From positions 973,295 through 1,037,294 of the forward strand of contig NZ_FNHL01000001.1 in assembly GCF_900103715.1 (NCBI RefSeq): DNA of 64,000 nucleotides. Direction: 5' to 3'. The DNA comes from Halogranum gelatinilyticum. Its GTDB lineage: Archaea; Halobacteriota; Halobacteria; Halobacteriales; Haloferacaceae. The notes beneath the pieces are model-generated. The model saw nothing but the letters and a program-made list of their open reading frames with translations. It was not told the origin of the DNA and did no database searches. Below, piece by piece: positions 16,591 through 25,756 of the stretch (position 1 is the first letter of the stretch; each line of letters starts with the position of its first letter). The translations under genes and the position numbers were made by a program.

Positions 16591-16712
16591 TACACGTCTG
16601 TGTGTAGTTAGTCGGGTGATGGCCGCGAGATGTGGCGAGAATACTCGCGAATTTGTATATCTCTCGTCTCGCAACCGCAACTGTTTTTCTCTCGGACTCG
16701 GGTGGTTCGTGT

Positions 16713-18299
16713 ATGCTCAAGATCGCTGGCCTCGCGAGCAACCGTGGACGAAACCTGCTGCACATCGCCGACCAGGCCCCCGGTGGGGCGAAACTGAGTG
16801 TCGTCCTCACGAACGAGGAGGGCGCGCCCGTGCTCGAAGGTGCCTCCGAGCGCGGCATCCCCACAGAGGTCGTCACACGCGGCGACGACGAGTCCCGAGC
16901 GGACCACGAGCGACGTGTCCTCGACCGCCTCGACAGCTACGACTTCGACATCGTCTGTCTCGACGGCTATATGCGCATCCTCACGGAGGAATTCCTCGAC
17001 GACGCGCCGACGACGCTCAACGTCCATCCCTCGCTCCTCCCCGCCTTCCCCGGCATGGACGCCCACGAGCAGGTGCTCGACGCCGGCGTCCGGACGACCG
17101 GCTGTACGGTCCACGTCGTCAACGAAGAGGTCGACGCCGGCCCCATCGTGACCCAGGAGGCCGTCCCGGTCTACGAGGACGACGACGAAGCGAGTCTCAA
17201 ATCTCGCGTCCTCAACGACGCGGAGTTCACCGCGTATCCCCGTGCAGTCCGCTGGTTCGCCGAGGACCGCGTGACGGTCGAGGACGGGTCCGTCTCCGTC
17301 GACGGCGACGACGGCGGCGACTTCCCCGAGCGTCGCGTCGTCTCGAACGACCGCGAAGCGACGCTCCGATACGGCGAGAACCCGCATCAGGACGCCGCAG
17401 TCTACGCCGACGCCTCCTGCGACGAGGCGAGCGTCGTCCACGCCGACCAGCTCAACGAGGGCGCGAAGGCACTCTCGTACAACAACTACAACGACGCCGA
17501 CGGCGCGCTCAATCTCATCAAGGAGTTCGACGAACCCGCCGCGGCCGTCATCAAGCACACCAACCCCGCGGGCTGTGCGACCGCCGACACGCTCGCCGAC
17601 GCCTACGAGGCCGCGCTGTCGACGGACCCGATGAGCGCATTTGGTGGGATTGTCGCACTCAACCGCGAGTGTGACGCCGCGACCGCCGAGCAGGTCGTCG
17701 ACTCGTTCAAGGAGGTCGTCGTCGCGCCGGGCTACACCGACGCCGCGCTCGACGTCCTGACCGGGAAGAAGAACCTCCGCGTGCTCGACGTCGGCGACGT
17801 CGACAGCCTCGGCGAGATCACCGAACGCTTCACCGAGAAACCCATTGTCGGCGGCCGCCTCGTCCAGGAGCGCGACACGTGGACGCCGACGGTCGACGAC
17901 CTCGAAATCCCGACCGAGCGCGAGCCGACAGAAGAAGAACTGGAGACGATGCTCTTCTCGTGGAAGGTGCTGAAACACGTCAAGTCCAACGGCATCCTGT
18001 TCGCCAAGGGCACGGAGACGGTCGGCGTCGGCATGGGACAGGTCTCCCGCGTCGACGCGGTCCGACTCGCCGCGATGAAGGCCGACGAGCACGCCGAGGG
18101 CAAGGACGCCGAAGGTGCCGTGATGGCCTCGGACGCCTTCTTCCCGTTCCCGGACGGTATCGAGGAGGCCGCGAAAGCGGGCATCACGGCCGTCATCCAG
18201 CCCGGTGGCTCCGTCAACGACGAGGACGTCGTCGAAGCCGCCGACGAGCACGGGATGGCGATGGCGTTTACCGGTCAGCGGTGCTTCCGGCATGACTGA
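16713..18299 (+). CDS. purH: PurN-AICAR transformylase fusion (GAR formyltransferase / AICAR formyltransferase)
   Basis: A 528-aa fusion that supplies both formyl-transfer steps of purine synthesis. Residues 1-190 are a GAR transformylase: Asn103 and His105 in NVHPSLLPAFPG, and Asp141 in EEVDAGPI. Residues about 200-528 are the AICAR transformylase domain of PurH (NNYNDADGALN, IKHTNPAGCA, SAFGGIVALN, FSWKVLKHVKSN, and PGGSVND near the end). The IMP cyclohydrolase (MGS-like) domain of bacterial PurH is absent. Archaea use an unrelated PurO for that step; it is not in this window. The start at 16713 (MLKIAGLASN) fits the PurN N-terminus. Confidence 0.93.
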   Translation: MLKIAGLASNRGRNLLHIADQAPGGAKLSVVLTNEEGAPVLEGASERGIPTEVVTRGDDESRADHERRVLDRLDSYDFDIVCLDGYMRILTEEFLDDAPTTLNVHPSLLPAFPGMDAHEQVLDAGVRTTGCTVHVVNEEVDAGPIVTQEAVPVYEDDDEASLKSRVLNDAEFTAYPRAVRWFAEDRVTVEDGSVSVDGDDGGDFPERRVVSNDREATLRYGENPHQDAAVYADASCDEASVVHADQLNEGAKALSYNNYNDADGALNLIKEFDEPAAAVIKHTNPAGCATADTLADAYEAALSTDPMSAFGGIVALNRECDAATAEQVVDSFKEVVVAPGYTDAALDVLTGKKNLRVLDVGDVDSLGEITERFTEKPIVGGRLVQERDTWTPTVDDLEIPTEREPTEEELETMLFSWKVLKHVKSNGILFAKGTETVGVGMGQVSRVDAVRLAAMKADEHAEGKDAEGAVMASDAFFPFPDGIEEAAKAGITAVIQPGGSVNDEDVVEAADEHGMAMAFTGQRCFRHD

Positions 18300-18608
18300 G
18301 TGAAACGAAGGAATGCTGGAAGTCAGCGAGTCGCAGCACCCGAACGGAGTGAGGGTGACCGTCTCGCGCGATTTCCGTCACGACTGAGCACTGCGACGGA
18401 GTGTCGGAAGCCAGCGACCGAGCGTCGGCGAGTTCGCGCGGTTTCAGATTCGTTTTCGTGCGACCAGTGAACCTCGGGGACGAGACTGTCCGTTATCTCC
18501 TGACCCAACGAGATTTCTAGAACTCTATCCAGATATTCATCCAGAAATACGGCCGTAAAGCCTTCAACTACAGCGAATCCTTTTCTCGACCGGCGTCGTC
18601 CCCTCGCC
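18300..18608. other. Intergenic region after purNH with a degenerate internal duplication
   Basis: No gene is seen in these 309 bases. The first 160 bases contain two diverged copies of one segment. One begins at the GACTGAG overlapping the purNH stop and ends in CGCGCGATTTC near 18374. The second begins at GACTGAG near 18383 and ends in CGCGCGGTTTC near 18447. Each holds a GGAAG(T/C)CAGCGA core. The AT-richer part after 18480 should contain the promoter of the downstream VOC gene. Confidence 0.6.
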
Positions 18609-19028
18609 ATGACCGACACCCCCATCGTTGGCCTCGGCGAGATTGCCCTTCGCGTCGACGACTTAGACGAGATGACCGACTTCTACGCCGAGGTCATCGG
18701 CCTCCCGATCCTGGGCGACTTCGACCATGCAACTTTCTTCGAGATCGCCGAGGGCGTCGAAGGCCACACGCAGATCCTCGCGCTGTTCGACCGGTCGGGC
18801 GAGGACGACTACACGCCGCCGGACGCCGCCCGGACGACCGTCGACCACATCGCCTTCGGGATTCCGCTGGACGCCTTCGAGAGCGAGGTCGACCGTCTCG
18901 AAGGACTCGGGCTCGACGTGTGGACGACGACCCACGACTGGGTGCAGTGGCGGTCGCTGTACGTCACCGACCCCGAAGGAAACCGAGTCGAGTTGGTCTG
19001 TCACGACCCGAGTATCGACGAGGCGTGA
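18609..19028 (+). CDS. VOC (glyoxalase/bleomycin-resistance/dioxygenase fold) protein
   Basis: A 139-aa vicinal-oxygen-chelate protein with two beta-alpha-beta-beta-beta modules. The first covers residues 8-55 (IALRVDDLDEMTDFYAEVIGL). The second covers about 75-135 (VDHIAFGIPLDAFE, then YVTDPEGNRVELV). The second module ends with the usual Glu metal ligand, and His79 is a plausible ligand, but the first module has Glu in place of the usual His. The substrate is unknown. It is monocistronic, with folCP 98 nt downstream. Confidence 0.88.
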   Translation: MTDTPIVGLGEIALRVDDLDEMTDFYAEVIGLPILGDFDHATFFEIAEGVEGHTQILALFDRSGEDDYTPPDAARTTVDHIAFGIPLDAFESEVDRLEGLGLDVWTTTHDWVQWRSLYVTDPEGNRVELVCHDPSIDEA

Positions 19029-19126
19029 GTCGAGACGCCGTCGTCGGTCGGTGTCCGACGTCGAAGACGGCGACGGCGAGGTCCGGGTTCGACACGCTTT
19101 AGCGCGCACCGTCTGTCTCAGATAGC

Positions 19127-21631
19127 ATGGACTACCACGAGGCGGCGAACTTCCTCTTCGACCTCCGCCGGTTTCAGGTCAAACCCGGCACGGAGTCGGT
19201 TCGGGAGCTGCTCGCGCACCTCGGCGACCCCCACGAGGACGTCGATTTCGTCCAGATTGCCGGGTCGAACGGGAAAGGGAGCACGGCGAAGATGGTCGAG
19301 TCGATACTGCGCGAAGCCGGTCTCCAGACCGGTCTCTACACCTCGCCGCACTTCGACGACGTACGCGAGCGTATCCGCGTCGACGGGCGGAAGATCCCCG
19401 AGCAGGCACTCGTCGAGTTCGTCGAGGAGGCGAAACCCTACCTCGTCGAGCAGGCCGCCGACGGCGAGCCGCTGACGTTCTTCGAGGTCGTGACGGCCAT
19501 GGGCATCTGGCAGTTCGGCCGTGCCGACGTCGACGTCGGTGTCCTCGAAGTCGGGATGGGCGGGAAACTCGACGCGACGAGCGTCGTCGACCCCGTCGCC
19601 AGCGCGGTGACGAACGTCTCTTTGGAGCACACCTCGGTCCTCGGCGACACCGTCGAGGAAATCGCAGTCAAGAAGGCAGCGGTCGCCCCCGCCGACGCAC
19701 CGCTCGTGACCGCCGCGACGGGCGAGGCACTGGAGGTAATCCGGCGGGAGGCGGGCGACGTCGTCACCGTCGGCGACGCGGACGCGGCCGCGGACGTGAC
19801 CGCCGTCTCCCGCGGGCCGGTCAACCACACCGAATCGACCGTCGCCGTCGACGGGCCGGACTGGCACGTCGAGTCGCGGCTTCCCCTACTCGGGGCGTAT
19901 CAGGCCCTGAACGCCGGTGTCGCCTGCACGCTGGCACGGCAGGTCGCTGATATCGTCGGCGACGGTGGCGACGGTGGCGATGTCGGTGACGCCGATGCGG
20001 CCGCTGTCGACGAGGCGACGCTGGCCAGAGGGTTACGAAACGCCCACTGGCCCGGCCGCTTCGAGGTCATGGAACGGGAGCCGATGGTCGTCCTCGACGG
20101 CGCGCACAACCCCGACGCCTGTGGCCAACTCGCGACGACACTCGCCGCGTTCGACGACGAGTACGCGGACCTCCATCTGGTCTTCGCCGCGATGCACGAC
20201 AAGGACCACCGCGCGATGGTCGACGCGCTGCCGGACGTCGACTCCGTCATCACCTGCAAGCCGAACCTCTCGCGGGCCGAGGACCCCGAGGTGCTCGCGC
20301 GGGTCTTCGAGGACGCGGGCGTCGCTGACGTCCACGCTGGCTTCTCCGTGGCCGGGTCGCTCGCGAAGATACGGGAGCGGGCGGGAGCGGACGACTGCAT
20401 CCTCGTCACCGGCTCGCTCTTCTGTGTCGCGGAGGCGCGGACGACGTGGACCCGGCTCGAAGTCCCGAAGCGCGTCCGCGACCTCGACGACGCCGAGGCG
20501 ATGCTCGACGGCGCGCACGTCACCTCGCCCGGCGTCTGGCGGATGCGCGGCAAGGCCGTCCACCGTTCGCTGAAGCTCCGCGTCGAGCGTCGACAGGCGC
20601 AGTATCTCAAAGAGGAGATGCTGAGCCTCGGCGGCGAGTGTGCGACGTCGGGACACATGACCGACGGCGAACTCTCTTCTGTCGTCTTGATGGGGACATT
20701 CGCGCAGTTCAACCGCCTCATCGACAAACTGGCGGGCCAACCCTTCGGTCTCGAAGCCCTCGCTGACGACATTCGGGAGCGGCTTGGCATCCGCGTCGAA
20801 CAGGTATCGAAGGGCTACCCGTGGGAGGACGGCACAGCCGTCATGGGCATCCTCAACGTCACGCCCGACAGCTTCCACGACGGCGGGGACTTCTTCGACG
20901 CGACCGACGCCATCGAGCAGGCCGAGGCGATGATCGACGCCGGCGTCGACATCATCGACATCGGCGGCGAGAGCACCCGCCCCGGTGCCGACGAAGTGAG
21001 TGTGGAAGACGAGATCGACCGCGTCGTCCCGGTCATCGAGGCCGTTTCCGACCTCGACGTCGCCATCTCTATCGACACCCGGAAGGCCGCCGTCGGCCGC
21101 GCCGCGCTCGACGCGGGCGCAGACATCCTCAACGACGTGACCGGTCTCGCCGACCCCGAGATGCGTTTCTTGGCCGCCGAGCGCGACGTCCCGGTCATCG
21201 TGATGCACAGCATCGACGCCCCCGTGATTCCGGACAAAGAGGTCGAGTACGACGACGTTGTCGAGGACGTCGTCGACGAACTGAGTGAGCGGGTCCTGCT
21301 CGCCGAGAAGGCGGGCATCCCTCGCGAGAACGTCATCGTCGACCCCGGTCTCGGCTTCGGCAAGTCGAAAGCCGAGAACTTCGAGTTGCTCGGGCGGCTC
21401 GACGAGTTCGACGCGCTCGGCTGTCCCGTTCTCGTGGGCCACTCCCACAAGTCGATGTTCGAACTCGTCGGGGCGGAGACCGGCGACAACCTCGAAGCGA
21501 CGGTCGCGGCGACGGCCGTCGCGGTCGACCGCGGTGCCGACATCGTCCGCGTCCACGACGTGGCCGAGAACGTCGCTGCCGTTCGTGTCGCACAGGCTGC
21601 TCGCTCGCCGGAGCAGTTTAGCGAAAAATAG
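19127..21631 (+). CDS. folCP: Bifunctional folylpolyglutamate/dihydrofolate synthase - dihydropteroate synthase
   Basis: An 834-aa fusion. The N-terminal half is FolC of the Mur-ligase family: an ATP loop IAGSNGKGSTAKM at residues about 44-56, EVGMGGKLDATSVV, and VLDGAHNPDACGQL in the C-terminal domain. The C-terminal part, from about residue 570, is FolP: VMGILNVTPDSFHDGG, GVDIIDIGGESTRPG, and a C-terminal GHSHKS plus RVHDV (substrate residues). About 90 residues between them link the domains. This fusion is known from Haloferax, where both activities have been shown. A DGGDGGDVGD low-complexity loop sits around base 19960. Confidence 0.95.
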   Translation: MDYHEAANFLFDLRRFQVKPGTESVRELLAHLGDPHEDVDFVQIAGSNGKGSTAKMVESILREAGLQTGLYTSPHFDDVRERIRVDGRKIPEQALVEFVEEAKPYLVEQAADGEPLTFFEVVTAMGIWQFGRADVDVGVLEVGMGGKLDATSVVDPVASAVTNVSLEHTSVLGDTVEEIAVKKAAVAPADAPLVTAATGEALEVIRREAGDVVTVGDADAAADVTAVSRGPVNHTESTVAVDGPDWHVESRLPLLGAYQALNAGVACTLARQVADIVGDGGDGGDVGDADAAAVDEATLARGLRNAHWPGRFEVMEREPMVVLDGAHNPDACGQLATTLAAFDDEYADLHLVFAAMHDKDHRAMVDALPDVDSVITCKPNLSRAEDPEVLARVFEDAGVADVHAGFSVAGSLAKIRERAGADDCILVTGSLFCVAEARTTWTRLEVPKRVRDLDDAEAMLDGAHVTSPGVWRMRGKAVHRSLKLRVERRQAQYLKEEMLSLGGECATSGHMTDGELSSVVLMGTFAQFNRLIDKLAGQPFGLEALADDIRERLGIRVEQVSKGYPWEDGTAVMGILNVTPDSFHDGGDFFDATDAIEQAEAMIDAGVDIIDIGGESTRPGADEVSVEDEIDRVVPVIEAVSDLDVAISIDTRKAAVGRAALDAGADILNDVTGLADPEMRFLAAERDVPVIVMHSIDAPVIPDKEVEYDDVVEDVVDELSERVLLAEKAGIPRENVIVDPGLGFGKSKAENFELLGRLDEFDALGCPVLVGHSHKSMFELVGAETGDNLEATVAATAVAVDRGADIVRVHDVAENVAAVRVAQAARSPEQFSEK

Positions 21632-21663
21632 CGGATCGCGGCCAACGGGCGTCGCGGACTTCC

Positions 21664-22341
21664 TTACTGATCCAGTTCGTCGAGCAGCGTCTGTGCCGCG
21701 TCGTGGCTGGAGCCGGGACCCCGAGCCGTGACGAGGTCGCCGTCGACCGTCACGCTCGTCTCCTGGTCGAGTTCGGCGTCCCAGTTGCCGCCCGCCAGCT
21801 TGACCTCGTCCTCGACCCAGTAGGGGAGCTTGCGCCCCTCGAAGACGTCGTTGTCGTCGACGATGCCCTCCTCCCACTCGTTGGGGAAGCCGGTCACGTC
21901 GCGGTCCTCGACGAGGAACGAGCCGTCGGCCTCGCGGGTGAACGCCAGTATCCCGACGGCGTGGCAGACGACGAGTGCTTTGCCCTCGTCGCCGGCGACG
22001 GCCGAGACGAGTGCCTGCCGGGCGTGTCGGTCCTGATTGACGTCCCAGACGGTGCCGTGGCCGCCGGGGAAGACCGTCGCGTCGTAGTCGCGGGCGTCGA
22101 CCGTCGCGAGCGGTTCGGGGTCGGTGAGCCGGTCGTCGGTCTCGTGGATCTCGCGATACTCCTCGACGGTCTCCTCGCCGATGTCGTCGGGGTCCAGCGA
22201 GCGTTCGTCGACGACCGGCGGCTCGCCCGTCGGTGTCGCGACGGTGATGTCGAAGCCAGCGTCGGTGAGCGTCGTGAGCGGCTCGATACATTCCTCTGCC
22301 CAGTAGCCCTCTTCGCTGACGATGAACAGTGCGGATGGCAT
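21664..22341 (-). CDS. DJ-1/PfpI family protein (type 1 glutamine-amidotransferase-like, Hsp31-like)
   Basis: A 225-aa protein of the DJ-1/ThiJ/PfpI superfamily. The reactive Cys126 is at the nucleophile elbow in LVVCHAVG, followed by His127. An acidic pair lies in the N-terminal SEEGYWAEE segment, and FPGGHG forms the oxyanion-like loop. This combination resembles Hsp31-type glyoxalase III/deglycase proteins more than proteases. It is convergent with folCP. The exact activity cannot be settled from sequence. Confidence 0.85.
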   Translation of the reverse strand: MPSALFIVSEEGYWAEECIEPLTTLTDAGFDITVATPTGEPPVVDERSLDPDDIGEETVEEYREIHETDDRLTDPEPLATVDARDYDATVFPGGHGTVWDVNQDRHARQALVSAVAGDEGKALVVCHAVGILAFTREADGSFLVEDRDVTGFPNEWEEGIVDDNDVFEGRKLPYWVEDEVKLAGGNWDAELDQETSVTVDGDLVTARGPGSSHDAAQTLLDELDQ

Positions 22342-22470
22342 ACCACCACGTTGCTGGTCACACGGAAAAAGACGCTCGAAGTCGGAGAGTCCGGCCGCGA
22401 CCGACGGTTCGAGGCTGGTCGTCGGTGCGGTCGCTCCCGGGGTGAAAAACGCAGAAACCGACTCGCGCGG

Positions 22471-23040
22471 TTATCCGTCGCCGTGTTCGTCGACGATGAC
22501 GACCTCGCCGTCTTCGACGGTCACGTTGATGAGCGTCTTGACGTCGTAGTCGGTGTCGTCGAGTTCGTTCGGCCCGGCCTTCTTGATGACAGCGACGACG
22601 TCGACGACGTCGGCACCGACGTCCTGCGTCAGCGCGTCGAGGATGGCCTTCATCGTGCCGCCGGTCGAGAGCACGTCGTCGAGGACGAGGACGCGGTCGC
22701 CCTCCTCGACGTCGTTGATGTACATCTCGGACTCGGAGTAGCCCGTCTCCTGGAAGAGCGGAACTTCGCCGTCGAGACCGTACTCGCGCTTTCGGATGAC
22801 GACGAGCGGGATGTCCGTCATCAGCGAGACGGCCGTCGAGATGTGGATGCCCATCGCCGCGGGCGTGACGATCTTGTCGACGTTCTCCAGCTCTGCCTTC
22901 CGGATGATCTTGATGACGATCTCGCGGAGAAGCGACGGTTCGAGCATCGGGACGCCGTCACTGATCGGATGGACGAAGTACTCGTACTCGCCTTTCTCGA
23001 TGATGGGTGCATCAAGCAGCGACTGCCGCAGTTGGTCCAT
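22471..23040 (-). CDS. hpt: Hypoxanthine/guanine (or adenine) phosphoribosyltransferase
   Basis: A 189-aa purine salvage enzyme that transfers ribose-5-phosphate from PRPP to a purine base. The PRPP-binding motif [14 protein letters not shown] is at residues 117-130, preceded by the flexible loop [18 protein letters not shown]. The N-terminus ([14 protein letters not shown]) matches archaeal HGPRTase-like proteins, and I chose the ATG at 23040 for that reason. Archaeal members of this group are annotated either as Hpt or as Apt, and specificity cannot be read from sequence. Confidence 0.88.
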   Translation of the reverse strand: MDQLRQSLLDAPIIEKGEYEYFVHPISDGVPMLEPSLLREIVIKIIRKAELENVDKIVTPAAMGIHISTAVSLMTDIPLVVIRKREYGLDGEVPLFQETGYSESEMYINDVEEGDRVLVLDDVLSTGGTMKAILDALTQDVGADVVDVVAVIKKAGPNELDDTDYDVKTLINVTVEDGEVVIVDEHGDG

Positions 23041-23146
23041 GTCGCCTGTTTCGCAGGTTCTATGTAAAAGATGGCGGTTCGAGGGTGGTTCGTGGGGGTG
23101 TCGCACTGTAAGCGGGCCGAACAGTCAGCAGGGACAATCAATCAAT

Positions 23147-23650
23147 TCAGGCCGTCAGTTCGGTCTGGAAGATGACTGATTGACTCTCAATGTCGATGAT
23201 TCTGACGGTTACAACGTCACCGGTGGCGATTCCGTCGATGTTGTCGGCCGTGGGAGTTCCGTAGACCCACGAGTTGGAAATCTGCGTTTCCGACGGACCA
23301 GCGTCCGCATCAACCTCAATGATTGCTGAACCACCCGCCGAGAGGGTCGTATCAGAACCTGCTGCGGTGGGTTCGAAGGTCGTCGTCGACGCGCCGATAG
23401 TCACGATGACTCGCGTCTCGTCGGAGTGCAGCGCGTCGCCGCCGTTGTGCTGGATGGTGACTGTGTCGTCAGCCGCACTCACCGTCGCCTTCAACGACGC
23501 CTGCGGGGCCGTCTGACCGACCGAGTCCCCGAGGCCGAGGACGAACGTCCCGATGACGGCTGCGAGGATGACCGTGATAGCGACCATGAGGATGACGCCG
23601 ATGACCGGCGAGACTGCGCGCTCTTCTGTGGTGAACGTAGTGAACGTCAT
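23147..23650 (-). CDS. Archaeal type IV pilin
   Basis: A 167-aa secreted pilin. The N-terminal class III signal ends in [21 protein letters not shown], the conserved archaeal pilin H-domain that is processed by prepilin peptidase PibD. The SPVIG motif is at about residues 14-18. The mature domain is Thr/Ser/Asp-rich and beta-strand-like. I chose the ATG at 23650 because upstream in-frame sequence lacks a signal. It is a stand-alone gene without assembly genes nearby, so it presumably uses a central PilB/PilC machine for adhesion pili. Confidence 0.9.
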   Translation of the reverse strand: MTFTTFTTEERAVSPVIGVILMVAITVILAAVIGTFVLGLGDSVGQTAPQASLKATVSAADDTVTIQHNGGDALHSDETRVIVTIGASTTTFEPTAAGSDTTLSAGGSAIIEVDADAGPSETQISNSWVYGTPTADNIDGIATGDVVTVRIIDIESQSVIFQTELTA

Positions 23651-23968
23651 GTTGTGACTCCGTACACGAGTCGGTGATCGCTCTACACGCGTCGGTGCTG
23701 AAGGGCTCTCTCCCGCCTGCGTCGCGTCTGGGTAGACGTGAGTCGTCGACCCGAAGAGCGACGCCACTTGCCGGAGGCTCGTTCGTCGAGAACCAACCAA
23801 GCAACAAGTAGCGGGCGTCTCCCCCGTGTACTACGTCCTCACTAACGCGCTCTGAGAGGATAAAGTAGCAGGGAGAAAGACTGTCACTGCATACGGACAG
23901 TCTGTGTCAGCGACAGCGTGTTGAATTCGGTCGAAACAATAGGAGAAAGCGGGCGGTTAGACGACGAG
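23651..23968. other. Intergenic region between the pilin and the Mrp operon
   Basis: No gene is seen in 318 bases. It holds the pilin promoter: on the minus strand, CTACTTTATCC at 23853-23863 is the best TATA candidate and implies a leader of about 180 nt. It also holds an inverted repeat listed separately. At the Mrp end, the 13-bp sequence GTTAGACGACGA occurs twice in tandem, the second copy overlapping the last Mrp stop codon. Confidence 0.55.
23878..23903 (-). terminator. Perfect 8-bp inverted repeat downstream of the Mrp operon
   Basis: AGACTGTC (23878-23885) pairs with GACAGTCT (23896-23903) around a 10-nt loop, 65 nt after the last Mrp stop codon on the minus strand. It is followed on that strand by a pyrimidine stretch (CTTTCTCCC). 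It could mark the operon 3' end or be an operator for the pilin gene; the sequence does not decide. Confidence 0.3.
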
Positions 23969-25756
23969 TTAGACGACGACCATGAGCGCGATGCCGATGG
24001 TCGTGACGGCGACCAACAGGAGGATGCTGGTCCCGATTCCCGCGTGTAGCGAGCGGGGCCACGCGGCCTCGTCCTCGCCGGTTGCCTCGTCCGGCGTCCG
24101 GCCGACGGCGTTGCGGACGACCGTCTCGGGATTACGGAGCGTCCGGGTGACGCCGCCTGCGGTGGCGACCACTGCGCGGTCGACGGCGGCGTACGTCTCG
24201 GTGACGCCGCGGACCAGCCCGCGGGTCCCGTAGAAGGTCAGCGGGTTGTAGACGGCGTCGATGTCCGGAACGCGGCCGACGCGGTCGAGCGGCTTCTTGA
24301 GGATCGCGAAGCCGACGATACCCAGCACGGCCAGAATCAGACCCTCCACGATGTGGCCGACCGTGTACGTCGTGTACTCGAAGCCACCCTCGTTGCCGGG
24401 CAGGATGGCGAACAGCGCGTCGGGGACGAGACCGTAGGCGACACAGAGCACCGCCACCGAGACCATCGCGACCTGCTGGAGACGGTTTGCGTCGCGGACT
24501 TCGCCGTCGTAGTCGCCCTCGTAGAAGGCGTACCAGCCGAGCTTGATGAACGACAGGAACGTCCCGACACCTCCTGCGAGCAGGAGATACCAGACGACGT
24601 CGAGATGTTTGTAGTGCGCCTCGGCGATGATCATCCCCTTACTGACGAAGCCATTGAAGCCGGGGAAGCCCGCGATAGAGAGTGCCGCGACGACGAACGC
24701 GCCGAACGTAATCGGCATATCGCGGGCGAGTCCGCCGACGTACTTCAGGCTCTCCTCGCCGGTCCGGTAGATGATGACGCCGACCGTCATGAACAGCAGG
24801 CTCTTGTAGAGGATGTGGTTGAAGACGTGGCCGAAGGCACCGGCGGTGGCGACGGTCGTCCCGATGCCGATACCGGCGATCATGTAGCCGACCTGCGACT
24901 GGATGTGGTACGAGAGCAGCCGCCGCATATCCTTTTGCAACACTGCCATCGTCGCACCGAAGACAGCCATCGCCGCGCCCATGTAGGCGAGCCAGAGGTG
25001 GCCGTCCGCCGGGAACGCGCGGTACATCGCGTAGACGCCGGTCTTCGTCGTGTAGACACAGAGGAAGACGCTGGCGGCGACGTGCGGCCGCGGGTAGGTG
25101 TCCGGCAGCCAGGCGTGCAGGCCGACGAAGCCGACGTTGACGCCGATGCCGATGGCGGCCACGGCGAGGATGGCGGGCGTCCCGCCGACGATGCCCGTCG
25201 AAGCGGTGAAGAGGAACGAGCCGACCTCGGCGTAGTGCCAGACGATGGCCGCGAGCACGAGGCTGCCGCCGATGCCGTGCAGGACGGCGTAGCGGAAGCC
25301 TGCGCGGACGGCCTTGCCGCCGTAGTCCCAGACGAGGACCGTGCTGGTGACGGCCATCAGCTCCCAGAAGAACACGAGCGTGAGCCAGTCACCCGCGAAG
25401 ACGGCACCGATACTGGTGCCGGCGTAGGTGAGCGCGTAGGCGGTCTGCTTGTTCGGTGCTTCGGAGGCGTACGAGTAGAGGACGGCGACGGCTCCGATGA
25501 AGCCGAAGATGATGCCCATCAGCCGGGAGAACTCGTCGACGTTGAACAGCACGACCTCGAAGCCGAACTGCTGGGCTTCTGCACCAAAGAGCTTGACCGA
25601 CCAGTGGGTCCCCTCGGGCGTGAAGACCGCGAGCGGGACGACGATACCCGTCGCGAGCACGCCCAGAGCGTGGCCGACGCGACGGGAGACGAACGGCACC
25701 AACAGTGCCGCGACGAGGACGTAGACGAACGGCGGGATGGTGGTGAGAACCTCCAT
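23969..25756 (-). CDS. Mrp-type antiporter subunit D homologue (third NuoL/M/N-like subunit)
   Basis: A 595-aa polytopic protein of the proton-conducting NuoL/MrpA/MrpD family, with about 14 transmembrane helices. The conserved glutamate of TM5 is in LVFFWELMAVTS. Further polar helices with Lys/His residues follow (MRRLLSYHIQSQVGYM, FNHILYKSLLFM). It is the last gene of the nine-gene operon. The ATG at 25756 lies directly at the stop of the previous gene (TGATG overlap). A C-terminal soluble extension of about 70 residues precedes a last helix. Confidence 0.9.
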   Translation of the reverse strand: MEVLTTIPPFVYVLVAALLVPFVSRRVGHALGVLATGIVVPLAVFTPEGTHWSVKLFGAEAQQFGFEVVLFNVDEFSRLMGIIFGFIGAVAVLYSYASEAPNKQTAYALTYAGTSIGAVFAGDWLTLVFFWELMAVTSTVLVWDYGGKAVRAGFRYAVLHGIGGSLVLAAIVWHYAEVGSFLFTASTGIVGGTPAILAVAAIGIGVNVGFVGLHAWLPDTYPRPHVAASVFLCVYTTKTGVYAMYRAFPADGHLWLAYMGAAMAVFGATMAVLQKDMRRLLSYHIQSQVGYMIAGIGIGTTVATAGAFGHVFNHILYKSLLFMTVGVIIYRTGEESLKYVGGLARDMPITFGAFVVAALSIAGFPGFNGFVSKGMIIAEAHYKHLDVVWYLLLAGGVGTFLSFIKLGWYAFYEGDYDGEVRDANRLQQVAMVSVAVLCVAYGLVPDALFAILPGNEGGFEYTTYTVGHIVEGLILAVLGIVGFAILKKPLDRVGRVPDIDAVYNPLTFYGTRGLVRGVTETYAAVDRAVVATAGGVTRTLRNPETVVRNAVGRTPDEATGEDEAAWPRSLHAGIGTSILLLVAVTTIGIALMVVV

